From a virus: a DNA stretch of 21,290 nt. The notes under the pieces are model-generated. The model was not told where the DNA came from. It was given only the letters and a program-made list of their open reading frames with translations, and did not search any database. The stretch is from positions 1-21,290 of IMG/VR virus record IMGVR_UViG_3300048828_000112, one strand, 5' to 3'. A program made the translations under genes and the position numbers. How positions within the stretch are numbered: position 1 is the first letter of the stretch; the number at the start of each line of letters is the position of its first letter. Below, one piece after another: positions 1 to 6,962 of this stretch.

Positions 1-286
1 CACCATTAGCAATATTAACACCAGCATAAGGTAAGTATTCAACCATACTCCAATGTAGTAGCATTGGTTTAATATAATCATTTAACAAAGCTAAGTAAGG
101 ATTTGCTAGTGTACCAGCAACTATTTCATTTTGTATTTTAACATATAAATCAGTACCTAAATAATTTTGTATATGTATATCTTGCGCTTGGTTTAAAAAT
201 GGTAATAGCTTATCATTATCAATATTACCATTAGCAGCAGTAAATACTGAAATATCGTGTCTTGTTACAAATAGTGCTTTACTCAT
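1..286 (-). CDS. Head-tail connector / head-completion protein, DUF6712-like (partial, 3' end outside window)
   Basis: The reading frame starts at an ATG at 286 and stays open for 95 codons to the window edge, so the C-terminus is missing. The start (MSKALFVTRHDIS) is followed by a helical segment with LLPFLNQAQDIHIQNYLG around residues 28-45 and YIKPMLLHWSMVEYLPYAG around 72-90. The pattern of an N-terminal 'AQDTHIQNYLG' helix and a later 'YIKPMLIHW..VEYLP' helix is one I associate with DUF6712-type proteins found next to portal and capsid genes in Bacteroidota phages. Their presumed role is in the neck, connecting portal to tail. It is the last visible gene of the head module and starts 9 nt after the stop of the 129-aa coiled-coil protein upstream. 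The family call rests on remembered motif similarity only. Confidence 0.7.
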   Translation of the reverse strand, partial: MSKALFVTRHDISVFTAANGNIDNDKLLPFLNQAQDIHIQNYLGTDLYVKIQNEIVAGTLANPYLALLNDYIKPMLLHWSMVEYLPYAGVNIANG

Positions 287-294
287 TTCTTATT

Positions 295-684
295 TTATTT
301 ATAAGGTGACCTAAACTTATTAGTGCTTTGTTTTGAGTCAAGTAATTTTTTTCTTTCTAATAAATCTGAAAACCCATCTACAGAAGATGCTTTAACACCT
401 AATTCTTTAGCCATTGTTTCAACTCTATCAATTACATTTTCTATTAATCTTGCTCTTGATGCAGCATCTTTTAATAAGGAAGTATTGTTATCATATGAAG
501 ATTCATATTCTTTAACTTGTTTTCTCATTTTTTTTTCAGAAGCTTCAAGTTTTTTTATTAAACCATTAGACCCTGATAATTCTTTTTTAATATCTCCTGA
601 TATAGATAACTCTATTCTTTCACTTGCTAATTCTACTTTTGTAGATTCACTTAGTTTTTCAAATACTCTTCTTTGTGTTCTCAT
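295..684 (-). CDS. Coiled-coil protein, head-module paralogue A (129 aa)
   Basis: I place the start at the ATG at 684 (MRTQRRVFEKLS), not the upstream ATG at 711. The 684 start aligns residue by residue with the start of the neighbouring paralogue (MKTTIERIFETLS). It is also preceded by TAAAATTAAA, the A/T-rich leader typical of this genome, whereas the 711 start would overlap the previous gene. The protein is charged, helical and without membrane segments or signal peptide. Its N-terminus carries FEKLSxxxKVELASERIEL and its middle MAKELGVKAS, both matched in the adjacent gene. Function is unknown. Its position between portal and connector suggests a virion-assembly or head-associated role, but that is inference from context. 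Confidence 0.75.
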   Translation of the reverse strand: MRTQRRVFEKLSESTKVELASERIELSISGDIKKELSGSNGLIKKLEASEKKMRKQVKEYESSYDNNTSLLKDAASRARLIENVIDRVETMAKELGVKASSVDGFSDLLERKKLLDSKQSTNKFRSPYK

Positions 685-703
685 TTTAATTTTATTTTTT
701 AAT

Positions 704-1087
704 TTAAACAAACGACATTTTTTTTGCTTTTAATAGCTCTCTACTTGCTGAATCAATTTCTTTAAAAGCTTCTGAAATAGCTTTTTTTGATGCTTTTAAT
801 TTTCCACTAACTTCAACACCTAAATCTTTAGAAGCTTGTTCTATTTCTTGATACCTTGCGTTTGCTTTTAAATATGATTTACCTGCTGCATCATACTTAT
901 TTAACATTTCTTGTATCGCTGATTCAATTTTAAACTGTTCATTATAAGCACTTGTAACTAATTTATTTGCTTTTGTAAATTCAGCTTCAAAATCATCTAC
1001 CAAAGCCAACTCTATCTTCTGAGATTTTAGCTCTACTTTATCTTCTTTACTTAATGTTTCAAATATTCTTTCTATTGTTGTTTTCAT
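704..1087 (-). CDS. Coiled-coil protein, head-module paralogue B (127 aa)
   Basis: A complete ORF begins with ATG at 1087, 3 nt after the portal stop codon, so it is probably co-translated with the portal. The N-terminus (IERIFETLSKEDKVELKS) and a later EQASKDLGVEVS segment match the downstream neighbour, showing that the two genes are diverged tandem duplicates. Most of the chain is predicted helix with heptad-like spacing, rich in Lys, Glu and Ala. No catalytic motif, membrane segment or signal peptide is visible. I do not recognise a named function. Location immediately after the portal is consistent with a head-associated or assembly-accessory protein. Confidence 0.75.
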   Translation of the reverse strand: MKTTIERIFETLSKEDKVELKSQKIELALVDDFEAEFTKANKLVTSAYNEQFKIESAIQEMLNKYDAAGKSYLKANARYQEIEQASKDLGVEVSGKLKASKKAISEAFKEIDSASRELLKAKKMSFV

Positions 1088-1090
1088 TAC

Positions 1091-2911
1091 TTACTTTTTA
1101 TAATTTGGATGATGTCCGTTATTCGGCATATTTACAGGAGCTTTCTTTGCTTGTTTGTGTCCTCTTGGTTTTGCTTCATAACTCTTTGGTATTTCTTTAA
1201 CCACATCATAATCTTTTAAATCTTTACTACCTTTTTTACCATCTAAAGCAGCATCAACTTTCATTCTGTACAATACTTGTTGCCATTTGTGTCTACAATA
1301 AACACCACCTTTGAATTTAAATAAATCGTACTTTTGGTCTTTGTGCATTGGTAACTCAGCAGCTGTAAAATTCATTTGCCTAGATGCTTTGTCAATATCT
1401 TCTAATCTATACACAACACCTCTTTTACTTCTTGCCATCATTTCTTTGCAAAACTTTCTACTCTTACCACCTTTGCCTTTTGCACTTGCTGTATTGTATT
1501 TGTATCTAACCTTATAATAACTTTTATCTAAATTAGATTCTTTGTTGGGTGCATTTTTAATTGGTGTATCACTTTTAACTGCTTCTGCTAATTCAATCAT
1601 ATTATTAGCCCAATCTTCAACACTCATATTATCATCACTAACATCTCTAATATCAACAATTTCAAATTCTTCACTATTGATTATTTCGCCACCTAACGTA
1701 TCTAATGCTTCATTTAGTAGTAAATCACTATCTTCATCTGAAATGCTCTTAGAAGCCATTATTTCAAGCTCTGTGCTAAAATCATCATCTTCTTTTATTC
1801 CAGTTTGTTCTTCAATAGCTTCTTCACCTTCAACATTTTCTAAATCCATAAACTCAAGTGGTTCAATAGTTTTAAAGTAAAGATTTAAACTAATATCATT
1901 AACCGCTAAAATTGCATCTAAGCTATCAATTAAAAGGTTTTGGTATGGTTGTATTACTACGTTATTAAAAAGTCGTGAAGCGTTCTCTATTTCATCAGCA
2001 TTAGAAGAAAAACCATTTGCTGAAGATAACCCTAATAATAATGGTGATGTAACTCTATGTGTTAGCATAATTTTTCTTGAACATTCTGTACTTAAATATT
2101 CATAGTGTGCAGGTGCATCTGTCAATGGTATATCCTCAACAGTTGTTTTAGATTCTGCATTATTATTAAATGCAACAATCACTTTTTCTCCGTAACTTCC
2201 AGTAAGTTTTTGCATTACATCATTCTTAATAGCAAGTTGCTTTTCTCTATCTGGTACACCATTGTTAAAATTCACAACTTTTGTACCTGAAAAACCATTT
2301 TGCGTATCATTAATTAAGAAACAAGCAATTTCATCTTCTAATGTAGCATACGCTGTATTATAATCTGCTGGTGAATAGTAGTAATATCCAGTAACATATC
2401 TTTTAATAATATAAATTTCGTTTTGTGCGCCACTACCAAAAACAGGAAACTTTTTTAATTTTGTATTTCTACTAACTTTTGTCCAATCTGGAGAATAATA
2501 ATAATTCTTAATTTCTCCTTTGTCATTCATTTTTTCAGCTCTTAACGTTTCTCTTGGAAAATGTGTTATTGCTGATATTTTATTTCCGTTATAAGTAATC
2601 TGGAAACTTGCTTCACCTAATAATTTTAAATCTTGGCAAACATTTCTTAAATCGTGTGGTTTTACTAAACCCCTCATTTGTGCATACTGTTCTGGTTTTT
2701 TATTAGAATCAGTAGCATCTAATCCTTTTCCGTATATTTGATTAACAATACCATTAATTACAGCATTGTTTGTTGTACTATCCATATAGGCATCAATAAG
2801 ACCTTGATAATAGTCGTTATTTTCACCTATTGAAACATAGTTTTTATTACGTTCTTCTGTAATAGTAGGTCTTTCGTATTGATTAAGTTGTATTAAGTGC
2901 AAGTTATCCAT
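1091..2911 (-). CDS. Portal protein with C-terminal extension domain (606 aa)
   Basis: This is the dodecameric ring protein through which DNA enters and leaves the capsid. I chose the ATG at 2911; an in-frame TTG at 2920 would add three residues. Residues about 35-350 carry portal-like features: an early NNAVINGIVNQIYGKGL helix, KLLGEASFQITYNG, FPRETLRAEK, and ITHRVTSP-like LTHRVTSPLLLGL near 285-295 followed by SSNADEIENASRLF, close to the 'gly-rich/EE' helix of phage portals. Residues about 360-450 are very acidic. Residues 464-550 form an extra domain (YYKVRYKYN, SRKFCKEMMA, YDLFKFKGGVYCRHKW) that I associate with portal or protease C-termini in Bacteroidota phages. The gene overlaps the previous stop by 8 nt. 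Confidence 0.85.
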   Translation of the reverse strand: MDNLHLIQLNQYERPTITEERNKNYVSIGENNDYYQGLIDAYMDSTTNNAVINGIVNQIYGKGLDATDSNKKPEQYAQMRGLVKPHDLRNVCQDLKLLGEASFQITYNGNKISAITHFPRETLRAEKMNDKGEIKNYYYSPDWTKVSRNTKLKKFPVFGSGAQNEIYIIKRYVTGYYYYSPADYNTAYATLEDEIACFLINDTQNGFSGTKVVNFNNGVPDREKQLAIKNDVMQKLTGSYGEKVIVAFNNNAESKTTVEDIPLTDAPAHYEYLSTECSRKIMLTHRVTSPLLLGLSSANGFSSNADEIENASRLFNNVVIQPYQNLLIDSLDAILAVNDISLNLYFKTIEPLEFMDLENVEGEEAIEEQTGIKEDDDFSTELEIMASKSISDEDSDLLLNEALDTLGGEIINSEEFEIVDIRDVSDDNMSVEDWANNMIELAEAVKSDTPIKNAPNKESNLDKSYYKVRYKYNTASAKGKGGKSRKFCKEMMARSKRGVVYRLEDIDKASRQMNFTAAELPMHKDQKYDLFKFKGGVYCRHKWQQVLYRMKVDAALDGKKGSKDLKDYDVVKEIPKSYEAKPRGHKQAKKAPVNMPNNGHHPNYKK

Positions 2912-3287
2912 AATATACAAAGTTGTTATCTCCTGTACTTTGCTCTATATAAACACCATTTGAGATTTGGTAATCTGATAGAGTTTGGTTAGTACAGTAC
3001 ATTTTATCTTTAAAAATTATTGTGTTATCCGTAGTGTTTGTGATTGTAATAGTATAATAGTTGTTTTCTTTTAATATTGTAGGAGCACCAACTTCTTCAA
3101 CAAGAACATATTGGTAATAATAATCCAATTCAGTAATACTCATATTGCTATCTGTAAAAATAATTTTATTTTGTGCCTCAGATTTAATATCAATTTTATA
3201 TGTTTTAACCATATTAGGATAGGGTATTATTGCCTCTCTTGGTATAAAGTTAATGTTTTTTGCTCCAACTACTGGGTGTATCTGCAT
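2904..3287 (-). CDS. Conserved Bacteroidota-phage structural protein (127 aa), function unknown
   Basis: The protein starts MQIHPVVGAKNINFIPREA and appears all-beta, with alternating polar/hydrophobic strands. Motifs include LKENNYYTITITN near residues 75-90 and IIFKDKMYCTNQTLSDY near 90-106. An 'IYKDKIFCTNQT..DYS' signature is familiar to me from small proteins beside the capsid and portal genes of flavobacterial phages, where they are annotated as hypothetical. It has no signal peptide and no membrane segment. It is the first gene after the hairpin terminator at 3298-3327, so it and the portal may be expressed less than the capsid genes upstream. A minor head or decoration role is possible but unproven. 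Confidence 0.65.
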   Translation of the reverse strand: MQIHPVVGAKNINFIPREAIIPYPNMVKTYKIDIKSEAQNKIIFTDSNMSITELDYYYQYVLVEEVGAPTILKENNYYTITITNTTDNTIIFKDKMYCTNQTLSDYQISNGVYIEQSTGDNNFVYYG

Positions 3288-3297
3288 ATTTTAAAAT

Positions 3298-3327
3298 AAA
3301 AAAGGGGAGGTTAATCACTCCCTCCCC
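3298..3327 (-). terminator. Rho-independent terminator between the 182-aa gene and the portal segment
   Basis: On the minus strand a perfect 7-bp stem GGGGAGG/CCTCCCC with a 10-nt loop (3304-3327) is followed by six T residues (3298-3303). This is a well-formed intrinsic terminator, unusually GC-rich for this genome. It lies inside the head module and is probably partial, limiting expression of the low-copy portal relative to the capsid and 182-aa proteins. Confidence 0.8.
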
Positions 3328-3377
3328 TCCAATCAAACATATATTATGAATCACACAATTATTTAATCGCGTATTTT

Positions 3378-3926
3378 TTAACTATTAGTTCCTACAGTTA
3401 CAGTAACAGTAGCAGAACTCATACCAGCAAAAGGGTCAGCAGCAGTACCGCCACTAATAAAATTGGCTGGTTGTAATTCTGAACCAGTTAATGTTAATGA
3501 GTAACCTGATAAATCACCAAAAGCAGTTCCCGTAGCTATACTTCCGCCCGTAACTTCTAGGCCGTGTTCTAAACCACATAAGAAGAAATTTCCATTTCTG
3601 TCTTCTACACAAACGTGTGGTCTTCCGTAAGCCATAAGTTTTATTTCTTTATTATCTTCTTTAGATAATTTTGGTAATGTTAAAGTTAATGTTTCTTCAA
3701 AGAATGTTGTACCATTCTCAGTTGAGGATGTAATAGCAGTTTCCAAACTATTTGTTCCTTTTAAATCATATTGAAAAGCAGTAAATGTACCAGATAAATC
3801 TGTAATCTCATCATCGGTTTTTGTTACAGTTCCTAAATCGCCATAATCAACGAACCAAGCTCTAACAATACCACCGATTACATCTTTACAAGGAACTTTT
3901 CGCCCTTTTGTTAAATCGCAAGCCAT
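3378..3926 (-). CDS. Abundant structural protein, probably tail tube or capsid-associated (182 aa)
   Basis: The sequence starts MACDLTKGRKVPCKDVIGG and is predominantly beta, with TSSTENGTTFFEETLTLTL near residues 67-85, KEIKLMAYGRPHVCVEDRNG near 93-112 and a Gly/Thr/Ala-rich C-terminus. Proteins with 'CDLT.GRK.PCKD..GG' and 'KLLAYGRPHV.VED..GNFF..G.E.G..VTGG' are common just downstream of the major capsid gene in Bacteroidota phages. They are usually labelled structural or tail-tube-like. The gene is bounded on both sides by hairpins (3943-3964 and 3304-3327), as expected for a highly expressed virion protein whose transcript is separated from the lower-copy genes. I am confident it is structural, less so that it is the tube. 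Confidence 0.65.
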   Translation of the reverse strand: MACDLTKGRKVPCKDVIGGIVRAWFVDYGDLGTVTKTDDEITDLSGTFTAFQYDLKGTNSLETAITSSTENGTTFFEETLTLTLPKLSKEDNKEIKLMAYGRPHVCVEDRNGNFFLCGLEHGLEVTGGSIATGTAFGDLSGYSLTLTGSELQPANFISGGTAADPFAGMSSATVTVTVGTNS

Positions 3927-3942
3927 ATTGTTTTTTTAAATT

Positions 3943-3964
3943 AAGGGAGCATTTCAACTCCCTT
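3943..3964 (-). terminator. Hairpin after the capsid gene (leaky terminator or mRNA 3'-end stabiliser)
   Basis: A perfect 7-bp stem AAGGGAG/CTCCCTT with an 8-nt loop sits in the 53-nt gap between the capsid and 182-aa genes. What follows on the minus strand is AATTTAAAAAAA rather than a T run, so termination is likely weak. It may stabilise the upstream capsid transcript. Confidence 0.5.
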
Positions 3965-3979
3965 GTTATTATTTAATTC

Positions 3980-4906
3980 TTATACGTGGTAAAGAACGAT
4001 GTCTGAACCAATTCCGTATTGAACACCAGCAGTATATCTCATAACAACTCTAACGTTTTGAGAACCATCAATATCAGCCATATCAATTAACTTAACTTCG
4101 TTCATATCTGATAATAAACCAGTTCCAAAGAATAAGTTAGATTTTTGAGCAGCCATTGCAGTATTGTCATTAAGACCATTAGCAACGAATAATTTAACAC
4201 CATCAAAAGAAAGTGCGCCATCTCCGTACCACATATGAGATTGTGCATTAACACCACTATTAGTAGCAGCAAATCCACCTAAAGCTCTTACATAAGCTCT
4301 TGCAATGTTTTGTGAAATGTAAATGTGTACATCTTCTTTACCATAAAGTGAAGATGGTATTGCATCAACAATTTTTCCTAATTCACCTACAACATTCGCT
4401 GCATCAACAGTAGCACCAGCTACATCAAGAACATCTGTATCAGCAAGTGCTAAAGTAGCTAATCCATCAAATTCTCCAGCAGTTGCGTTTGTACCTTCCC
4501 AGATATTTTTTTCTGTTTTTTCTGCAACTAATCCAGCAACGTGTCCGATAATGTAATCAGAAAATTGTGGTGGCATATTGTCAAATGCAGAATATCCCAT
4601 TTGTACCGCTTCCCAATCAGATGCAAAATCTTTTTTACAAAATTCAAGATTTACTTGGAATTCTTCTGGTTGTAGGATTCTTTCAGTTATTGTTACTGCA
4701 TCATCAGTTTTGGTAAAATCACAACTTGCATTTGCTATTATAGCACCAGTTGCAACTTTTTTCATTACTGATTTATACTTAATGTTCGGCTTCACTTCTA
4801 TTCCGCCTTTATCTATTGTGTTAGCTGATAATAGAGCTGCACTTAGGTATTTCCCAGCGAACTCACCAGCGTATGTAGTTGTTAAACTATTTAAACTATT
4901 AGCCAT
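3980..4906 (-). CDS. Major capsid protein (HK97-fold-like, 308 aa)
   Basis: The protein that builds the icosahedral shell. It directly follows the acidic scaffold-like gene (12-nt gap), which in turn follows the protease, the classic protease-scaffold-capsid order. The sequence starts MANSLNSLTTTYAGEFAGKY. It contains EEFQVNLEFCKKDF near residue 80, a long axial-helix-like region around 105-130 (DYIIGHVAGLVAEKTEKNIW), an SSLYGKEDVHIYISQNIARAY segment near 185-205 and a C-terminus with QNVRVVMRYTAGVQYGIGSD, typical of capsid P-domain strands in Bacteroidota phages. Length fits the family. The leader TATAAAATAAA before the ATG has no Shine-Dalgarno sequence. The next gene lies beyond a hairpin, consistent with high expression of the capsid. 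Confidence 0.85.
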   Translation of the reverse strand: MANSLNSLTTTYAGEFAGKYLSAALLSANTIDKGGIEVKPNIKYKSVMKKVATGAIIANASCDFTKTDDAVTITERILQPEEFQVNLEFCKKDFASDWEAVQMGYSAFDNMPPQFSDYIIGHVAGLVAEKTEKNIWEGTNATAGEFDGLATLALADTDVLDVAGATVDAANVVGELGKIVDAIPSSLYGKEDVHIYISQNIARAYVRALGGFAATNSGVNAQSHMWYGDGALSFDGVKLFVANGLNDNTAMAAQKSNLFFGTGLLSDMNEVKLIDMADIDGSQNVRVVMRYTAGVQYGIGSDIVLYHV

Positions 4907-4917
4907 TTTATTTTATA

Positions 4918-5526
4918 TTAATTATTGTTAAAAATTTTATCAAAAACCCTGTCTTTAGTTGTTTTAATTCTGTTTTCAGATATTTTAAAGTTTACTTTAT
5001 TATCAGCTTCAGCTTCAGGATTATGTTTTACAGGAGATGGAGCAACAGCAGATAGTTCTTCTTTTGTATCTTCTATTACTTCTTCCTTCATTTCTTCTTT
5101 GTTACCCATTTTGTCCTCTATCATCGCTTTAATTTCTTCTACAGCAGATGTAAATTCTTCTTTAGTAACATATTTCATTTCTTCTTTTTCTTCTTCTTCT
5201 AATTCAGTTTCTTCAACTTCTTTAGAATCATCAGATAATTCTTCTTCAACTACTTCTTCTTCAGTAGCATCTTTAATACTGTCAATTAAACCTTCTTCAG
5301 TAATAACTAAAATTTTGCCATCTTCTAATTTATATTCACCAATAGGTAAAGCAACTTGCTCATCATCGGTTTTTATAAATATAGATTTTCCAGCTTCAAA
5401 AGATTCTGCAACAAGTACAGTACCATTTTCTAATTTCATTTCAGCCATTTCTATTTTATTTTCAGAAAGATTAACTTTTTCACCAACAATATTTTTTATC
5501 TTGTTTAGTATTTCGTTTGCTTTCAT
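4918..5526 (-). CDS. Acidic scaffold-like protein (202 aa)
   Basis: Located between the protease and the major capsid gene, the normal place of a scaffolding protein. Residues 1-80 form a compact beta-rich segment (ENGTVLVAESFEAGKSIFI, LEDGKILVITEEG). Residues about 84-160 are extremely Glu-rich with runs such as VEETELEEEEKEEM and look like a coiled coil. The C-terminus becomes basic (ENRIKTTKDRVFDKIF), which fits a capsid-binding tail. It has no cysteine, signal peptide or membrane segment. The gene is the first large ORF after the promoter-like element at 5538-5573, which ends 12 nt from the ATG. Function is inferred from composition and position, as scaffolds share little sequence. Confidence 0.75.
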   Translation of the reverse strand: MKANEILNKIKNIVGEKVNLSENKIEMAEMKLENGTVLVAESFEAGKSIFIKTDDEQVALPIGEYKLEDGKILVITEEGLIDSIKDATEEEVVEEELSDDSKEVEETELEEEEKEEMKYVTKEEFTSAVEEIKAMIEDKMGNKEEMKEEVIEDTKEELSAVAPSPVKHNPEAEADNKVNFKISENRIKTTKDRVFDKIFNNN

Positions 5527-5537
5527 AATTTGAGTAT

Positions 5538-5573
5538 ATATACTATAAACGATTTAAAACCTTTACTGTTATA
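5538..5573 (-). promoter_or_regulatory. Putative phage late promoter, copy 2 (upstream of scaffold and capsid)
   Basis: On the minus strand TATAAC (5568-5573) is followed after 10 nt by TTAAATCGTTTATA (5544-5557), then GTATAT. The same 30-bp layout occurs at 14379-14408 and 16900-16929. Twenty bases (5538-5557) match the copy at 14373-14392 at 19 positions. If TTTATA is a -10 box, transcription would begin about 13 nt before the scaffold ATG at 5526. Confidence 0.55.
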
Positions 5574-5591
5574 TTTTTTTGCAACTTTTTT

Positions 5592-5732
5592 TTATACTTT
5601 ACCAATTCCTTGTGCTTGTAAACTTCCATCACAACATTTATTACTGTATTTTTTACCATCTGCACATAAGCAACCACGCTTTGTATTTTTAGGTGATGTA
5701 TTACTTGGTGTTTTAAATCTTTTACTTTTCAT
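5592..5732 (-). CDS. 46-aa Cys-rich small phage protein
   Basis: A short complete ORF, with ATG at 5732 and TAA ending at 5592. It begins MKSKRFKTPSNTSPKNTKRG and continues with CLCADGKKYSNKCCDG, so it has a basic N-terminus followed by a compact C-x-C-x9-CC cluster. The cysteine spacing could bind a metal ion or form disulfides. Tiny proteins with 'TKRGCLC.DG.YS.KCCDGSLQAQGIG' are familiar to me from the structural regions of Bacteroidota phages, where they have no assigned role. It lies between the protease stop (5738) and the promoter-like element before the scaffold gene, and fills an otherwise empty 210-nt gap. The frame is exactly 47 codons including stop. Confidence 0.75.
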   Translation of the reverse strand: MKSKRFKTPSNTSPKNTKRGCLCADGKKYSNKCCDGSLQAQGIGKV

Positions 5733-5737
5733 ATTTT

Positions 5738-6952
5738 TTATTTTATTGGTACACAATTAGGAACTTTCTTACCATTCTTAATTTTAAATCCTATCATTTC
5801 ATAACCAGCATAGCAAGGTTTTTTCATTTCGTGCTTTTCACAAGGCATATACCATTCTTGACCTTCAAATTCGTGTATATGGAAACCTTCGCATCCAATA
5901 TTTTCTGCCATTTCTTCAGCTTTCTCTTGTGTGCTATAAGCTAACCTATCATCAATAATAGCAAATGATTTATCTACTACCATAGATGATAAATTAATTT
6001 CACCTAGCTTTTTAAGTTTACTTTCACTCCAACGCAAACCAGCTTTACCACCCCATAATAAATAAGAGATAGTTCCACACGCTTCTTTGTTGCCTTCATC
6101 ATAATACTCTTGCGCCCTTGACAAGTAACTGTACATTCTTTTTAAAGTTTCTACACTTATATTTTCTTTTTGTGCTAATTGTTGTGCGCGTATTTTACCA
6201 ACTTGTGTTGCACATTTATTATTTACTTTTTCATTTAGTTCAATACCTCTTTTTGCATTATTACTAACCGCATCTGGATAATCGTTAAATGTTTCTAATT
6301 CTGTTCTTTTACCCGATTTTGTTCTTTTATCTTTTTTAATTAATGCTTTAATATTATTTAGCATATATTCAGCTTCAGCTTCTTCAATAGCTTCTAACTC
6401 TTTACTCCATTGAGATTGCAAACTTGGGTCTTTAACTTGTGCTTTATCTGCAAAATATCCTTCAATAGAAAATCCTTTTACTTTTCCAGTTTTAACATAA
6501 TCATTCCAAACATCTTCGTTTTCTACTTTCATTGAAATCATCCAAGTACCTTTAGGAACTTCTAAACCATACTTATTAGATTTATCCATTTTTGTATCTT
6601 CCACTATCCAAGATTCAACAACAGTTAAATTGTTAATTTCCATTTCGTGTTCTAAAGTTGCGTTGTTCTGCATACTGTTTTGAAAAAATAATTCACTTGC
6701 CCTTCTAACTGTTTTTTCAGAAAAGTAAACATAAAAAGTATTTTCTCCATTCTTTCTAAATATTGGCTTATTAGGTATTAAAGCAGCTCCCATTAACAAA
6801 CGCTTTTCATCATCTATTTTAGCTAATTTTATTTCTTGTTCTGATAGTGTCAAAAAATCGCTTTCAATTGCGCCAGATTCCACTATTGAAATTGCTTCGA
6901 TTCCAGTTAAACCTTCGCTATCTTCATCTAATATTAATTCTATTATTTCCAT
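5738..6952 (-). CDS. XkdF-like prohead protease with C-terminal accessory domains (404 aa)
   Basis: A capsid-maturation protease candidate. The start is the ATG at 6952 (MEIIELILDEDSEG), 10 nt after the tape-measure stop; an ATG at 7009 would run 47 nt into the tape-measure gene and is rejected. Residues about 1-185 match the XkdF-type serine protease layout: GIEAISIVESGAIES near 17-31, FYVYFSE near 73-79, a candidate catalytic His in TLEHE (His102), PKGTWMISMKV near 133-143, and a candidate nucleophile in GFSIEGYF (Ser162). Residues about 222-316 carry a second domain with CATQVGKIRAQQLA and LKRMYSYLSRAQEYYD. The last 70 residues (GFHIHEFEGQEWYMPCEKHE, PCYAGYEMIGFK) form a third, Cys-containing segment. 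Gene order protease-scaffold-capsid supports the call. Confidence 0.75.
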   Translation of the reverse strand: MEIIELILDEDSEGLTGIEAISIVESGAIESDFLTLSEQEIKLAKIDDEKRLLMGAALIPNKPIFRKNGENTFYVYFSEKTVRRASELFFQNSMQNNATLEHEMEINNLTVVESWIVEDTKMDKSNKYGLEVPKGTWMISMKVENEDVWNDYVKTGKVKGFSIEGYFADKAQVKDPSLQSQWSKELEAIEEAEAEYMLNNIKALIKKDKRTKSGKRTELETFNDYPDAVSNNAKRGIELNEKVNNKCATQVGKIRAQQLAQKENISVETLKRMYSYLSRAQEYYDEGNKEACGTISYLLWGGKAGLRWSESKLKKLGEINLSSMVVDKSFAIIDDRLAYSTQEKAEEMAENIGCEGFHIHEFEGQEWYMPCEKHEMKKPCYAGYEMIGFKIKNGKKVPNCVPIK

Positions 6953-6962
6953 TGTTTTTATT

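Noticed and set aside
685-711. Upstream ATG for coiled-coil paralogue A (MFKLKNKIK)
   Set aside because: It overlaps the previous gene, and the alignment with the neighbouring paralogue supports the ATG at 684.
323-733. Plus-strand frame of 136 codons, and similar plus-strand frames at 1542-1880, 7795-8160, 12511-12945, 15367-15729 and 15860-16210
   Set aside because: All are opposite well-supported minus-strand genes, have biased Ser/Leu/Phe composition and fit no operon. The whole window is transcribed from the minus strand.
4925-5533. Long plus-strand frame opposite the scaffold gene (Ser-rich)
   Set aside because: Antisense shadow of a Glu-rich gene: GAA/GAG read backwards gives TTC/CTC and Ser codons. 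It has no supporting context.
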